Positions 33,821 to 42,237 of a stretch of DNA of 64,000 nt are shown one piece after another. The notes below the pieces were generated by a model. The model did no database searches. It saw only the letters and a list, made by a program, of their open reading frames with translations, and had not been told where the DNA came from. The position numbers and the translations under genes are program-made. How positions within the stretch are numbered: position 1 is the first letter of the stretch; every line of letters starts with the position of its first letter. This DNA comes from Paractinoplanes polyasparticus (GTDB lineage Bacteria > Actinomycetota > Actinomycetes > Mycobacteriales > Micromonosporaceae): contig NZ_JAHWFK010000019.1 in the NCBI RefSeq assembly GCF_019710575.1, forward strand, positions 1 through 64,000, in the 5' to 3' direction.

Positions 33821-34228
33821 CGACCCTGCGGTGACGAGTGTGCTGAGCCGGTTGTCCGCGGTCGCGCGGGCCGAGACGGGACAGCGCTGATCGTGCGCTC
33901 GATGCGCGAGTGGGCACCGGGAAGGCGGCGACCCGGCCGCGGCCCCCGAGGATTTCGATCCGGTTCGCGCGGCCGAAGCCGCGGCCCGGCTGACCGAGGT
34001 GCTGCTGGTGCCGGCGGCAGCCGCCCATGAGGTGACGGCCCTGGTCCCCGGCCTCCTGCCGATCATGAACCACTGGCCGGGCGGCCCATCGCACCCGGAT
34101 CTCCAGCACGCCGACCCGTGCTCGCCCGCGAGCCTGACGGGCCCGGCATCCGTGCCCTTGCGTCGGCGGCACCTGAGTCTTCCGCTGTCGCAGAAGCTGG
34201 CTGGGCCATACGCGGTAGCGTCGCGGCG
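33821..34228. other. Intergenic stretch without an intact gene
   Basis: These 408 bases hold no complete gene. One open frame from about 33930 to 34120 has coding-like composition (DPVRAAEAAARLTEVLLVPA and beyond) but has no start, RBS or known domain, and it may be a gene fragment. The promoter of the broken phosphatase gene should lie at the right end. Confidence 0.5.
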
Positions 34229-34722
34229 ATGCAGGTGATCCTGGTGCGGCACGCCATGCCCGAGGTCGACCGCCGCAGCACTGGCGCCTCGGCGGGCCCG
34301 GTGTGGCCGCGGCCCGGGCACTTTCGCTGCCACTGGGCGGCCGTCTGGTGGCCAGCACCGAGCCGAAGGCCGCCGAAACCCTGCGGGCGGCGGCGATCGG
34401 GGGTGGCCCGGTGCTTCAGGACGCGGGCTTCGACGAGGTGCGCCGCCCTCACGAATGGCGCGACGATCACCGCGAACGTGCCCGGGCGTACGTCGGAGGC
34501 GCCACCCATCCCGGCTGGGAACCTCAGCCGCACGTTGCCGCCCGCTTCACGGCGGCGATCGCCCGGCACGCTGCCCTGGCCGGCGCCGGCCCACTCGTGG
34601 TCGGCACCCACGGCATGGCCCTGACCACGTGGCTGGCCGCCCGCAGCCTGATCACCGACCCGCCCGGCGCGTTCTGGGCCGCCCTGACCTTTCCCGACGT
34701 GGTCACCGTCGACCTGGCTTGA
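34229..34722 (+). pseudogene. Histidine phosphatase gene with a one-base frameshift
   Basis: ATG at 34229 starts MQVILVRHAMPEVD, the family's RHG-type N-terminus. The frame is lost at about 34270. Inserting one C there ('gaccgccg' to 'gacccgccg') restores VDPPQHWRLGGPGVAAARAL and a complete 164-residue phosphoglycerate mutase-like protein with 'STEPKAAETL', 'RRPHEWRD' and the second catalytic His in VVGTHGMALTTW. The total length is one base short of a multiple of three. Either a genuine pseudogene or a sequencing error in a C-run. Confidence 0.8.
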
Positions 34723-34855
34723 CGACGCGCCGTGGTTCAGCCATCTCCCAACAGCAGAGGAGTCTGAGCCGGCGCGACGGCGCCCGCGGCCGGCTCAGAC
34801 TCCGAACCGCAGACGGGTTCGGTCCAGCGCGACGCCGCCGCGCGGGCTGCCGGCC

Positions 34856-35290
34856 TCACCCGAACGACACGAGGGCACCCCGGGAGTCGAACCGGGCCGA
34901 ACCCGCCCACGCGATCTCCCACCGGTTGCCCTCGGGGTCGGCGATGTAGCCCGACCGGCCACCCCATTCCCGGTCGACCGGCTCGGCGATTGCGGTGGCG
35001 CCGGCGGCCAGCGCGGCGGCGAAGGCGGAGTCGACCTCGTCGCGCGTGTCGACGTTGCAGGCCAGCGTCACGCCCGACCACGAGCCGGGCGGCCCGCCCG
35101 CCCCGGCCTCGGCGGCCAGCTCGCCGAGCGGATACAGCGCCAGCAGCACACCGCCGAGCAGGAAACCGGCCCAGGTGTCGTCGCCGCCGGGAGCCTCGGG
35201 CCAGCCCAGGGAACGGTAGAAGGAGCGCTGCGCGCCCACGTCGCGGGCGCCGAGGGTCACGACTGTCAGCCGTGCGGGGATGTCACTCAT
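34856..35290 (-). CDS. VOC-family protein
   Basis: This is a 144-residue single VOC domain. It opens with 'LTVVTLGARDVGAQRSFYRS' and ends with the metal-site Glu region 'SGYIADPEGNRWEIAWAG'. ATG at 35290 agrees with close homologues, which begin 'ITVVTLGVRDLxRSxxFY'. It is divergent from the P-loop kinase gene. Probably a dimeric enzyme or resistance-type binding protein of unknown ligand. Confidence 0.9.
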   Translation of the reverse strand: MSDIPARLTVVTLGARDVGAQRSFYRSLGWPEAPGGDDTWAGFLLGGVLLALYPLGELAAEAGAGGPPGSWSGVTLACNVDTRDEVDSAFAAALAAGATAIAEPVDREWGGRSGYIADPEGNRWEIAWAGSARFDSRGALVSFG

Positions 35291-35326
35291 GCGGCGATCC
35301 TTCTCCGGGGGTACGACACTTCTGCG

Positions 35327-35953
35327 ATGGACGTCTACTGGATCGGCGGGGGCAGCGGCGCCGGCAAGAGCACCGTCGCCCGGCGGCTGGCCGCACGTCA
35401 CGGCCTGCGCCTGTACGACACCGACGCCGTCATGACGGAGCACGCGCGCCGCAGCGACCCGGCCACCAGCCCGCAACTGGCCGCGTTCCTGGCGATGAGC
35501 ATGGACGAGCGGTGGCTGCGGCCACCGAGGGTCATGCTGGACACGTTCCACTGGTTCCGCGGCGAGGCCTTCGACCTGATCCTGGACGACCTCGCCGCGC
35601 TGCCCGACGGCCCGCCGGTGATCGCCGAGGGGTTCCGGCTGCTGCCCGGCCTCGTACCGGACCCGGCTCGAGCCGTGTGGCTGCTGCCCACCCCGCAGTT
35701 CCGCCGGGCGGCGTTCGACAGCCGCGGTTCGACCTGGCAGATCGCCGCGCGCACCAGCGACCCGGAGCGGGCCCTGGCCGGCCTGCTCGAACGCGACGGC
35801 CTGTTCACCGACCGGCTGCGCGCGGCCACCCGCGAGCTGGGTCTGACCGCGATCGACGTCGAGCCCGGCCTGAGCGAGGACCACCTGACCGCGCTGGTCG
35901 AGGACGCGCTCGGCCTGAAAAAGTCGGATGCCGGACACCATCGAGAGGCTTAG
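35327..35953 (+). CDS. P-loop nucleoside/small-molecule kinase-like protein
   Basis: This is a 208-residue P-loop NTPase. Walker A GGGSGAGKST lies at residues 7-16, right after the first strand, followed by 'LYDTDAVMTEHARR' with the acidic residue expected of a substrate-binding Asp in small kinases. 'PPVIAEGFRLLPGLV' resembles the Walker B region. The specific substrate is not evident. It is followed by an aminoglycoside-phosphotransferase-like gene on the same strand, 53 bases on. Confidence 0.82.
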   Translation: MDVYWIGGGSGAGKSTVARRLAARHGLRLYDTDAVMTEHARRSDPATSPQLAAFLAMSMDERWLRPPRVMLDTFHWFRGEAFDLILDDLAALPDGPPVIAEGFRLLPGLVPDPARAVWLLPTPQFRRAAFDSRGSTWQIAARTSDPERALAGLLERDGLFTDRLRAATRELGLTAIDVEPGLSEDHLTALVEDALGLKKSDAGHHREA

Positions 35954-36006
35954 GACGATAGGGTTCTGCCCGCTATGCGTTTGACGTCACCCGGGCGGGG
36001 GCCGAA

Positions 36007-36876
36007 GTGACCGAAGCGGTCGACCGTGCGTGGCCCCGGACCGCCCGCCTGGATGCCCCGCAGATCATCGACCGGATAGCCGACATCACCGGCGTCCGGC
36101 TGATCCTGGAGGGCCCGGCGCCGGGCGGCGAGGTCGGCGCGGCCTACGTGCGCTGGCCCGACGGGCGGCGATCCGTGCTGACCGAGGGCCGGTCCCGCAG
36201 CGGCCCGCTGGTCGACCGCGCCCGCCAGGCCGGCATCCCCACCGCCCGCCACGAGCTGGCCGCCCACGTCGACGGCGCCCGCGTCATCGTTCAGCAGCGG
36301 CTGCCGGGCGCACCGCCCGACCGGATGGACCAGACCCTCGTACGCCAGCTCCTCGCTCTCAACGACCGGCTGGCCGGCCTGCTGCTCGACGTGCCCGCGC
36401 CGAAGCCCAGCGACCTCTATCTGACCTCCGACGGCCCCGGGTTCTGCCTGCATCAGCCCCTGGCCGAGCACAGCGCCCGCTCGGCCGCCCTGCTCGATCG
36501 CATCCACGCCGTCGGCGCCGCCTACGGCTCGGCCATGATCGGCGACGACCTGGTGCACTTCGACTTTCACCCCGGCAACGTGCTGGTCGACGCCGGCCGC
36601 GTCACCGGCCTGATCGACTGGGACGGCGCGACCCGCGGCGACCGCCACTTCGACCTGGTCACCCTGCGGTTCTGGCTCACCGGCCGGCACGACGAGCTGC
36701 TCGCCCCGATCGACCGGCGCCTCGACGGCATCTCCCGGCGCCGCCGCGACGCCTACTGGGCCCACATCAGCCTGCGCATGGTCGACTGGTCCATCCGCCA
36801 CCACGACGAAACGACGGTCGAGCACTGGCTGACCGTCGCCGAATCAGGCCTGGACGGAGATCGGCCGCCCGGATGA
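36007..36876 (+). CDS. Aminoglycoside phosphotransferase-like kinase
   Basis: This 289-residue APH/choline-kinase-fold protein carries the catalytic loop 'LVHFDFHPGNVLVD' (H-x-D-x4-N form) and the metal-binding 'GLIDWDGATRGDRHFDL'. The N-terminal lobe is short. It could phosphorylate an antibiotic, homoserine-like metabolite or sugar; no resistance subtype can be assigned. Its stop overlaps the start of the PlsC gene (ATGA), so the two are co-translated. Confidence 0.88.
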   Translation: MTEAVDRAWPRTARLDAPQIIDRIADITGVRLILEGPAPGGEVGAAYVRWPDGRRSVLTEGRSRSGPLVDRARQAGIPTARHELAAHVDGARVIVQQRLPGAPPDRMDQTLVRQLLALNDRLAGLLLDVPAPKPSDLYLTSDGPGFCLHQPLAEHSARSAALLDRIHAVGAAYGSAMIGDDLVHFDFHPGNVLVDAGRVTGLIDWDGATRGDRHFDLVTLRFWLTGRHDELLAPIDRRLDGISRRRRDAYWAHISLRMVDWSIRHHDETTVEHWLTVAESGLDGDRPPG

Positions 36877-37745
36877 GCCGTGCGACCATTGTCGGCCTGA
36901 TGACCAGCAACCCCGTCCCCCTCATGTGGCGTTTCATGCTCGCGCTGTCCCGCGTGGTCGTGTTTCCGCTGTGCCGGCTGCGCGTCTCCGGCGACATCCC
37001 GGCCGAGCTGCGGGCCGGCCCGCTGATCCTCGCGGCCAACCACGTCAGCCCGTTCGACCCGGCTGTGATGACCGCCGCCTGTCACAAGGCCGGCATCGCC
37101 CCGCGCATCCTGGCCACCGGCGGCCTGTTCACCGCCCCTGTCGCCGGCGCTGCCATGCGCGCCGCCGGGCACATCCGCGTCGACCGCAACACCGCCCACG
37201 TCGCCGACGCCCTGCCCGCCGCCGTCCAGGCCCTGAAGGACCGGGCGCTCGTGCTGGTCTACCCCGAGGGCCGCATCGGCCTCGACCCGTGGATGTGGCC
37301 CGAACGCGGCAAGACCGGCGTCGCCCGCATGGCCGCCGCCTCCGGCGCCCCCGTGCTGCCGGTCGCGCAGTGGGGCGCGCACGCCGTCCTGCCGTACGAA
37401 ACCCCGAAGCACATGCTGCGCTCCGTGCTCCGAGCCATCCGCCACCGACCGGTCGTCCACGTCCGCTTCGGCACCCCCGTCGACCTGACCGGCCTGTCCG
37501 GAACCGCCGGCGCCCAGGCCATGCAGGCCACCCGCCTCATCATGGACGGCATCCACGACACCCTGATCCCGCTGCGCCCCGGCGAACTGGAAACCCCGCA
37601 CTTCGTCGACCGGACCCGCGCCGTCGACCTGACCCGGGTCCGCCCCCGCCGCCCCGCCACCGACCAGCCCGCCGTGCCCGCCCCCACGCCACGGCACCGC
37701 CTGCGTCTACGCCGCCGCGCCGACGACACCATCACCCAGCGATGA
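36873..37745 (+). CDS. 1-acyl-sn-glycerol-3-phosphate acyltransferase-like protein
   Basis: This is a 290-residue PlsC-family acyltransferase. The HX4D motif is 'AANHVSPFDP', and the phosphate-binding PEG motif is 'VYPEGRIGLD'. A hydrophobic N-terminal helix ('WRFMLALSRVVVFPLCRL') anchors it to the membrane. A basic Pro/Arg-rich tail is unusual. It transfers a fatty acyl chain to lysophosphatidate or a related lipid. Coupled to the APH-like kinase, whose product could be its substrate; this is inference. Confidence 0.92.
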   Translation: MSRATIVGLMTSNPVPLMWRFMLALSRVVVFPLCRLRVSGDIPAELRAGPLILAANHVSPFDPAVMTAACHKAGIAPRILATGGLFTAPVAGAAMRAAGHIRVDRNTAHVADALPAAVQALKDRALVLVYPEGRIGLDPWMWPERGKTGVARMAAASGAPVLPVAQWGAHAVLPYETPKHMLRSVLRAIRHRPVVHVRFGTPVDLTGLSGTAGAQAMQATRLIMDGIHDTLIPLRPGELETPHFVDRTRAVDLTRVRPRRPATDQPAVPAPTPRHRLRLRRRADDTITQR

Positions 37746-37800
37746 CGTCACCTCGCTCGGCGCCCGCCGAGCCCGCGCCACCACGTGGACCAACCCGGCC

Positions 37801-38559
37801 TCACGGCTTCTCGGTCAACTCGGCCAGCCGAGCCTCGACCTCAGCCAGCTCGGCCCGCAGCCGCCGCGCCTGTTCCTCGGCCTCGGACCGCTCGGCCGAC
37901 AGGATCTGCTCCACCGCCTCGTGCACCCCGGGCACGTCGACCAGCGCCACCATCCGCAACGCCTCGGCCGGGCGCACCACGTACGGCTTCGCCAGCACCT
38001 TGGAACCCTGCGAAGCCGCCACCGTCCACTCACCCTCGCCGTAAGCCAGCGTGACCGTCAGAGCGGGCGGAGGCTTCGGCTTGGCTGAACGCCCCGCCGC
38101 CTTCCGAGGCCCAGGAGCCGCCGCCACGTCATCCCCACCCTTCCGCGGCGCGGGCGCGCGCGCCCTGTCCTCGCCGCCGGCCGCCTTGACAGCCGTCTGC
38201 GACCCGCCGTTCGCTTCCGCCGCGGCCCGCGCCTTCTTCGCCCCCGGCGCCGGCTGATCGAGCACGAACGCCGGCCCCGGCGGCGCCACCGGCTCAGCCG
38301 CGGCAGGAACGGGCGCCGCCTTCTTCGCCACCGCACCCCGCGGCGCCACCAGCAGATCACCGGGGGAGAAGGGCAACTCGTCACGCCCGAACCGCACCAC
38401 CACCCACTCGTCGGACTCGGCCGGATCACCCAGCCCGACCACCTGCCCGAGCTGCCCCGCCATCTGCCCGGCGGCATCGGTGAACTGGACCCGCGGCTTA
38501 CGCCCGGCCGCCAGCCCGTCACGGATCGTCTGCAACTCGTCGGTGCTCAGCCCAGCCAT
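37801..38559 (-). CDS. Actinobacterial hypothetical protein, DUF6319-like
   Basis: This is a 252-residue protein. The N-terminal 60 residues ('LSTDELQTIRDGLAAGRKPR' and beyond) form a small domain, and a long Ala/Pro/Lys-rich linker occupies about 80-165. The C-terminal domain 'LTVTLAYGEGEWTVAASQGS' is followed by a coiled coil of about 45 residues. The arrangement recalls what I remember as DUF6319, but I am not certain. ATG at 38559 is the natural start. No enzymatic motif. A 18-bp inverted repeat lies 115 bp upstream. Confidence 0.7.
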   Translation of the reverse strand: MAGLSTDELQTIRDGLAAGRKPRVQFTDAAGQMAGQLGQVVGLGDPAESDEWVVVRFGRDELPFSPGDLLVAPRGAVAKKAAPVPAAAEPVAPPGPAFVLDQPAPGAKKARAAAEANGGSQTAVKAAGGEDRARAPAPRKGGDDVAAAPGPRKAAGRSAKPKPPPALTVTLAYGEGEWTVAASQGSKVLAKPYVVRPAEALRMVALVDVPGVHEAVEQILSAERSEAEEQARRLRAELAEVEARLAELTEKP

Positions 38560-38673
38560 CGCCCCAGCCCTCCACGTCTTCGAACGTTTGTATGACACTT
38601 CTACCAGGTGCCACCGACATTCCCGCGCGCACACCCCGCACGGACGGGACAGCCGGCCACCCCGCCGGCACGC

Positions 38674-38691
38674 CTACGACCCTGGTCGTAG
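38674..38691. promoter_or_regulatory. 18-bp inverted repeat, candidate operator
   Basis: CTACGACC and GGTCGTAG are exact complements separated by two bases. The site lies between the sugE stop and the DUF6319-like start, both on the minus strand, about 115 bp before the latter. It may be an operator for that gene. Confidence 0.5.
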
Positions 38692-38827
38692 CGCTACGCT
38701 CCCCAGCAGTTCCACCCGGCTACGCCGGCATGTGCCGTGACGCGCTGAATAACGACTTCCGCCTGGTCAAGATCGACTGCGGCCCACCAGGTCCACCTCG
38801 AACGCCCCGCCGAGACGGCCGCCCCGA

Positions 38828-39142
38828 TCAGTGGAACAGCTTGAGCCCGACCACCCCGGCCACGACCAGCAGCAACGACAGAATCCGCAGGATGCCGGCC
38901 GACTCGCCCAGAAACAGCATCCCGGCCAGCGCCGTGCCCACCGCGCCGATGCCCACCCACACCGCGTATCCCGTGCCGATCGGAATGCTCCGCAGGCTGT
39001 AACCGAGCCCGACCATCGACGCCACCAGCGCCACCACGAAGATCACGCTGGGCACAAGCCGGGAAAAGCCCTGCGAACGACCGAGGGCCACCGCCCACAC
39101 CGACTCGAGCACACCAGAGATCACCAGAACGATCCAGGCCAC
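38828..39142 (-). CDS. sugE: SMR transporter of the SugE/Gdx guanidinium exporter type
   Basis: This is a 104-residue small multidrug resistance protein with four helices. 'VISGVLESVWAVALGRSQGF' carries the proton-coupled Glu13, and 'GYAVWVGIGAVGTALAGMLF' is the signature of the SugE/Gdx branch, which exports guanidinium with protons. GTG at 39142 has AAGGTGG upstream. The 5' leader folds as a guanidine-III riboswitch, which independently supports guanidinium as substrate. Antiparallel homodimer expected. Confidence 0.93.
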   Translation of the reverse strand: MAWIVLVISGVLESVWAVALGRSQGFSRLVPSVIFVVALVASMVGLGYSLRSIPIGTGYAVWVGIGAVGTALAGMLFLGESAGILRILSLLLVVAGVVGLKLFH

Positions 39143-39157
39143 GACGACGCACCACCT

Positions 39158-39206
39158 TCACGCGGTCGTCTTCGCCTGCCGGGTACGACACGTCCTCGTC
39201 CGGGAT
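39158..39206 (-). promoter_or_regulatory. Guanidine-III (ykkC-III) riboswitch
   Basis: On the minus strand, CCCGGACGAGG (39204-39194) is followed by ACGTGTC, GTACCCGG (39186-39179) and CAGGCGAAGACGACCGCG (39178-39161). This is the order of conserved blocks of the guanidine-III aptamer as I know it. ACGTGTCGT pairs with ACGACCGCGT with one bulged C, and the first CCGG can pair with the later CCGG as the pseudoknot. It ends about 16 bases before the sugE start, so ligand binding should free or mask the ribosome site. Confidence 0.85.
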
Positions 39207-39234
39207 ATCCGCTCCTGCGGTACCGCAACCCACG

Positions 39235-39951
39235 TTAGCAAACAGACGGCGACCGTCCAGTGACGCAATACTCCCGGCCCGAAGGGTCACGCAACGTCGT
39301 CCAATCACCCTCGACCCGCCGCACCACGGCCGCCCCCAGAGCAACGTGCCGCGCCACCTCACGATCCACGTCGTCACACGCCAGATCCAGGTGCATCCCC
39401 GCCCGCGACGACCCCACACGCTGCATCAACAGCTTCAACGGCAGGCCCTCGCCCCGCTCCAGGTGCTCGAACTCCGGTAGGTCCGACGGCCTGCGCGCCC
39501 ACCCCGTCAACGCCGACCAGAACCCCACCTCACGATCAAAAGCCTTCCCCGGTACGTCGACACACACCTGATCCACCGCGCTGACCGGCCCGCCCGGCCA
39601 CGCCACCGGCGACGGCCGCGCCACCTCGCCATCCCAGCGCACCAGGCAGAACACCGCACCCGCGGGGGAGCGCAACACCACCAGATCACCCTCGTCGAGC
39701 AGCACCGAAGCCCCCAGCGACACCGCCTCACCCGCCGCCGCCGGCACCGACAAGACATGCAGATCCAGATGCGTACGCGGGGGAGAGGACCTCAGAACCT
39801 GCACCCGCAGATACGCATCCCCGTCCGCCGGCAGCAACGTCGCGAAATCCCCGCGCCGCGCCGACAACGTCGTACCCGTCACCGCCAGCCAGAACCCCTC
39901 GACCTCACGCGCCGGCGAATCCAGGAAACCCGTGACCCACCTGACCTCCAC
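39235..39951 (-). CDS. VOC-family protein, two domains
   Basis: This is a 238-residue tandem VOC protein. The first half begins 'VRWVTGFLDSPAREVEGFWL' and the second 'AVDQVCVDVPGKAFDREVGF', each the opening strand of a glyoxalase-like module; the end 'WTTLRDPSGREYCVTGRSP' is the closing metal-site region. GTG at 39951 is preferred to the TTG at 39969 because AGGGGG lies 8 bases before it. It is divergent from the SMR pair with only 46 bp between, so the promoters overlap. Confidence 0.88.
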   Translation of the reverse strand: MEVRWVTGFLDSPAREVEGFWLAVTGTTLSARRGDFATLLPADGDAYLRVQVLRSSPPRTHLDLHVLSVPAAAGEAVSLGASVLLDEGDLVVLRSPAGAVFCLVRWDGEVARPSPVAWPGGPVSAVDQVCVDVPGKAFDREVGFWSALTGWARRPSDLPEFEHLERGEGLPLKLLMQRVGSSRAGMHLDLACDDVDREVARHVALGAAVVRRVEGDWTTLRDPSGREYCVTGRSPSVC

Positions 39952-39997
39952 AAGATCGCCCCCTGTCAAAATTCATCCACATCGAAGGAGCAATGCG

Positions 39998-40327
39998 ATG
40001 AAGTGGATAACCCTCGGCAGCGCGATCATCTCAGAAGTCAGCGCCAGCCTCGCCCTGCGCGCCGCCGTCGACCACCCCGCCTGGTACACCCTGGTCGTCG
40101 CCGGCTACATCGCCGCGTTCATCCTCATGTCCCTGCTGCTGCGCCAAGGCATGCCCATCGGCGTCGCCTACGGCATCTGGGCCGCCAGCGGCGTCGCCCT
40201 CACCGCCCTCGCCGCCGCCGTCATCTTCGGCGACCCGCTCACCTGGCTCATGACCGTCGGCTTCGCCGCCATCATCGGCGGCGTCCTGCTCATCGAAACA
40301 GGCTCGCGGCCCGAAGAGGCCCGATGA
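39998..40327 (+). CDS. SMR transporter subunit, first of a pair
   Basis: This is a 109-residue SMR protein. Four helices; the membrane Glu is in 'SAIISEVSASLALRA', and 'GMPIGVAYGIWAASGVALTA' is the SMR loop. It overlaps the next SMR gene (ATGA), as in EbrAB or YkkCD, where two unlike subunits form an obligate heterodimer. ATG at 39998 has GAAGGAG 7 bases upstream. Substrates are probably cationic drugs or metabolites; unlike sugE, no riboswitch precedes it. Confidence 0.92.
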   Translation: MKWITLGSAIISEVSASLALRAAVDHPAWYTLVVAGYIAAFILMSLLLRQGMPIGVAYGIWAASGVALTALAAAVIFGDPLTWLMTVGFAAIIGGVLLIETGSRPEEAR

Positions 40328-40644
40328 GCTACCTCTACCTCGCCCTCGCCATCACCCTGGAGATCAGCGCCACCATGGCCCTGCGCGTCTCCGACGGCCT
40401 GCGCGTCAAGAAATGGATCGCCCCCATCCTCGCCGGCTACACCGTCTCCTTCACCCTGCTCTCCCTGGCCCTGCAGGAAGGCATGCCCATCGGCATCGCC
40501 TACGGCATCTGGTCAGCCATCGGCATCGCCGGCACCGCCATCATCGCCAAGGCCGCCTTCAACGACCCCCTCACCAGAAAAATGGCCGCCGGCATCACCC
40601 TCGTCATCATCGGCGTCCTGCTCGTCGAACTGGGCAGCCACTGA
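40324..40644 (+). CDS. SMR transporter subunit, second of a pair
   Basis: This is a 106-residue SMR protein with the active Glu in 'LALAITLEISATMALRVSDG' and the loop 'GMPIGIAYGIWSAIGIAGTA'. It is closer to the EmrE/QacC branch than SugE is. Start overlaps the stop of the first subunit. The two probably form an antiparallel heterodimer driven by protons. Confidence 0.93.
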   Translation: MSYLYLALAITLEISATMALRVSDGLRVKKWIAPILAGYTVSFTLLSLALQEGMPIGIAYGIWSAIGIAGTAIIAKAAFNDPLTRKMAAGITLVIIGVLLVELGSH

Positions 40645-40693
40645 CCCGGCGCTGCCCGATCAACCTCAGCAGGAGGAAGGATCACGACCCCGC

Positions 40694-41164
40694 ATGAAGA
40701 TCCGCGAAGCCACCGCGGCCGACATCCCCGCCATCATGGACATCGGCCACCAGACCTGGCCGCCCACGTACGCGTTCGCCGGTGAGGACTACATCGCCCA
40801 CGGCTTGGCCACGTGGTGGTCCGAAAAGGCCGTCGAGCGAAGCCTGCAGCGGACCACAGTCCTGATCGCCGAACACCGCGACGGCCCGGTAGGAACCGGC
40901 AACATCAGCCTGCACGCCCCGGTCGCCATCATCTGGAAGCTGTACGTCGTCCCCGAGGCGCAGGGCACAGGCGCCGGCTCAGCCCTGCTGCAAGAACTCG
41001 TGCGCCGCGCGGACGGAGCACCCGTGCGCCTCGAATACACCGGCGGCAACCACCGGGCCGCCCGCTTCTACGCCGCCCACGGCTTCACCGAACTCCGCCG
41101 CGACCCCGGCGACCAGCCCGGCTGGCCCGACACCGTCTGGCTCGAACACCGCACCCGAAGCTGA
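40694..41164 (+). CDS. GNAT-family N-acetyltransferase
   Basis: This is a 156-residue GNAT acetyltransferase. The acetyl-CoA pyrophosphate loop is 'VVPEAQGTGAGSALLQEL' (Q/R-x-x-G-x-G/A), preceded by 'IWKLYVV', and the C-terminal 'NHRAARFYAAHGFTELRR' is the usual family end. The start 'MKIREATAADIPAIMDIGHQ' is complete. It follows the SMR pair by 50 bases on the same strand and may be transcribed with it. Substrate unknown. Confidence 0.92.
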   Translation: MKIREATAADIPAIMDIGHQTWPPTYAFAGEDYIAHGLATWWSEKAVERSLQRTTVLIAEHRDGPVGTGNISLHAPVAIIWKLYVVPEAQGTGAGSALLQELVRRADGAPVRLEYTGGNHRAARFYAAHGFTELRRDPGDQPGWPDTVWLEHRTRS

Positions 41165-41662
41165 CCGGGTAGCCCGCTGCTCCCGCCCGAGCCGCACCTG
41201 GCGGGCCAGCTGACCGGCATCGCCAGCTTCGTGCTCAGCGCCGACGGGAAACCCTCGTTGCCCGCCGGCTCCGAAAACACCCGCCACGGCGTGGGACACC
41301 TCAAATCCGCCGCACCGCCGACAAACGATGCCGACCGGCTGCAGGGCCGTACCGTCGCTGGGGGAGAGGCTGATGACGTTGATCAGGCCGCGCTGTCGCC
41401 GGGGGCGATGACGCCGGCCGGCAGTGCCATCGGTCAACGCCGACCACCGACCTGGGGGACAGAACCGAACGGCGCCTCACGGTTCATCCAGGGACTGCCG
41501 ACAGGAATGCTCGGTGCTGAATTCAGCGGCGAAGGTCATGAGCGCCAGCGCACAGCCCCGGCTTGCTGGCCGGCAACCCTCCGCTCGCGGGCGGGGTGCT
41601 CCGGGTGACGACCAGGCCGGCGCAATCCTGCCCGGCAAGCCGCCGGCTGAGGAGCTGTCACC
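41165..41662. other. Gene-free stretch upstream of the broken GNAT gene
   Basis: These 498 bases hold several short open frames but none with an RBS, known domain or clear codon bias. A frame at about 41190-41290 (encoding IASFVLSADGKPSLPAG) has coding-like composition and could be a gene fragment. A GAGGAG ribosome site for the next gene lies at about 41648-41654. Confidence 0.5.
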
Positions 41663-42237
41663 GTGTCCCAACCCTCGTTCGCCGCCCGTACCGAACCGGT
41701 GATCTTCAGCCCCGCATCGCCGCCCTGCACGCCGACAGCTGGCGACGGCACTACCGAGGCGCCTACGCCGACACGTATCTCGACGGCGACCTGCTCGGCG
41801 AACGCACCGCGGTATGGTCAGCCCGCCTCGCAGCACCCGACGGCACCGCCACGATCATCGCCGAGCGCGCCGGCCGCCTGACAGGCTTCGTCCACGTGAT
41901 GCTCGACGCGGATCCGCGGTGGGGCAGCCTCGTCGACAACCTTCACGTCGACCACTCGGAGCACCGCGCCGGCATCGGGGCCGAACTCATGGCCTACGCC
42001 GCCCGGGCAGTTCTCGCCCACGGCAGCTCGCCCGCCCTCCACCTGTGGGTGCTCGAGCAGAACATCCGAGCACAGAAGTTCCATCTGGCCTGCGGCGGCG
42101 CCCAGGTGGAAACCGGCACCGTCTCCGCCCCACGGGGCAACCCCACCCTCCTCAACGGAACCCCCCGCAAATACCGCATGGCCTGGCCCGACGCCACAGG
42201 ACTCGTCAGCCCTGACTGGAACCGATCGGCGGATTAG
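41663..42237 (+). pseudogene. GNAT acetyltransferase gene with a likely one-base frameshift
   Basis: GTG at 41663 lies 8 bases after GAGGAG and encodes MSQPSFAART before leaving frame. The body, in the next frame, runs from 'GDLQPRIAALHADSWRRHYR' through the CoA loop region 'DNLHVDHSEHRAGIGAELMA' to the stop at 42235-42237. The span is one base short of a multiple of three. A missing base between about 41681 and 41705 would join MSQPSFAART to GDLQPRIAAL. Alternatively the long frame from TTG 41563 is used, but it has no ribosome site and an atypical N-terminus. Confidence 0.65.
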
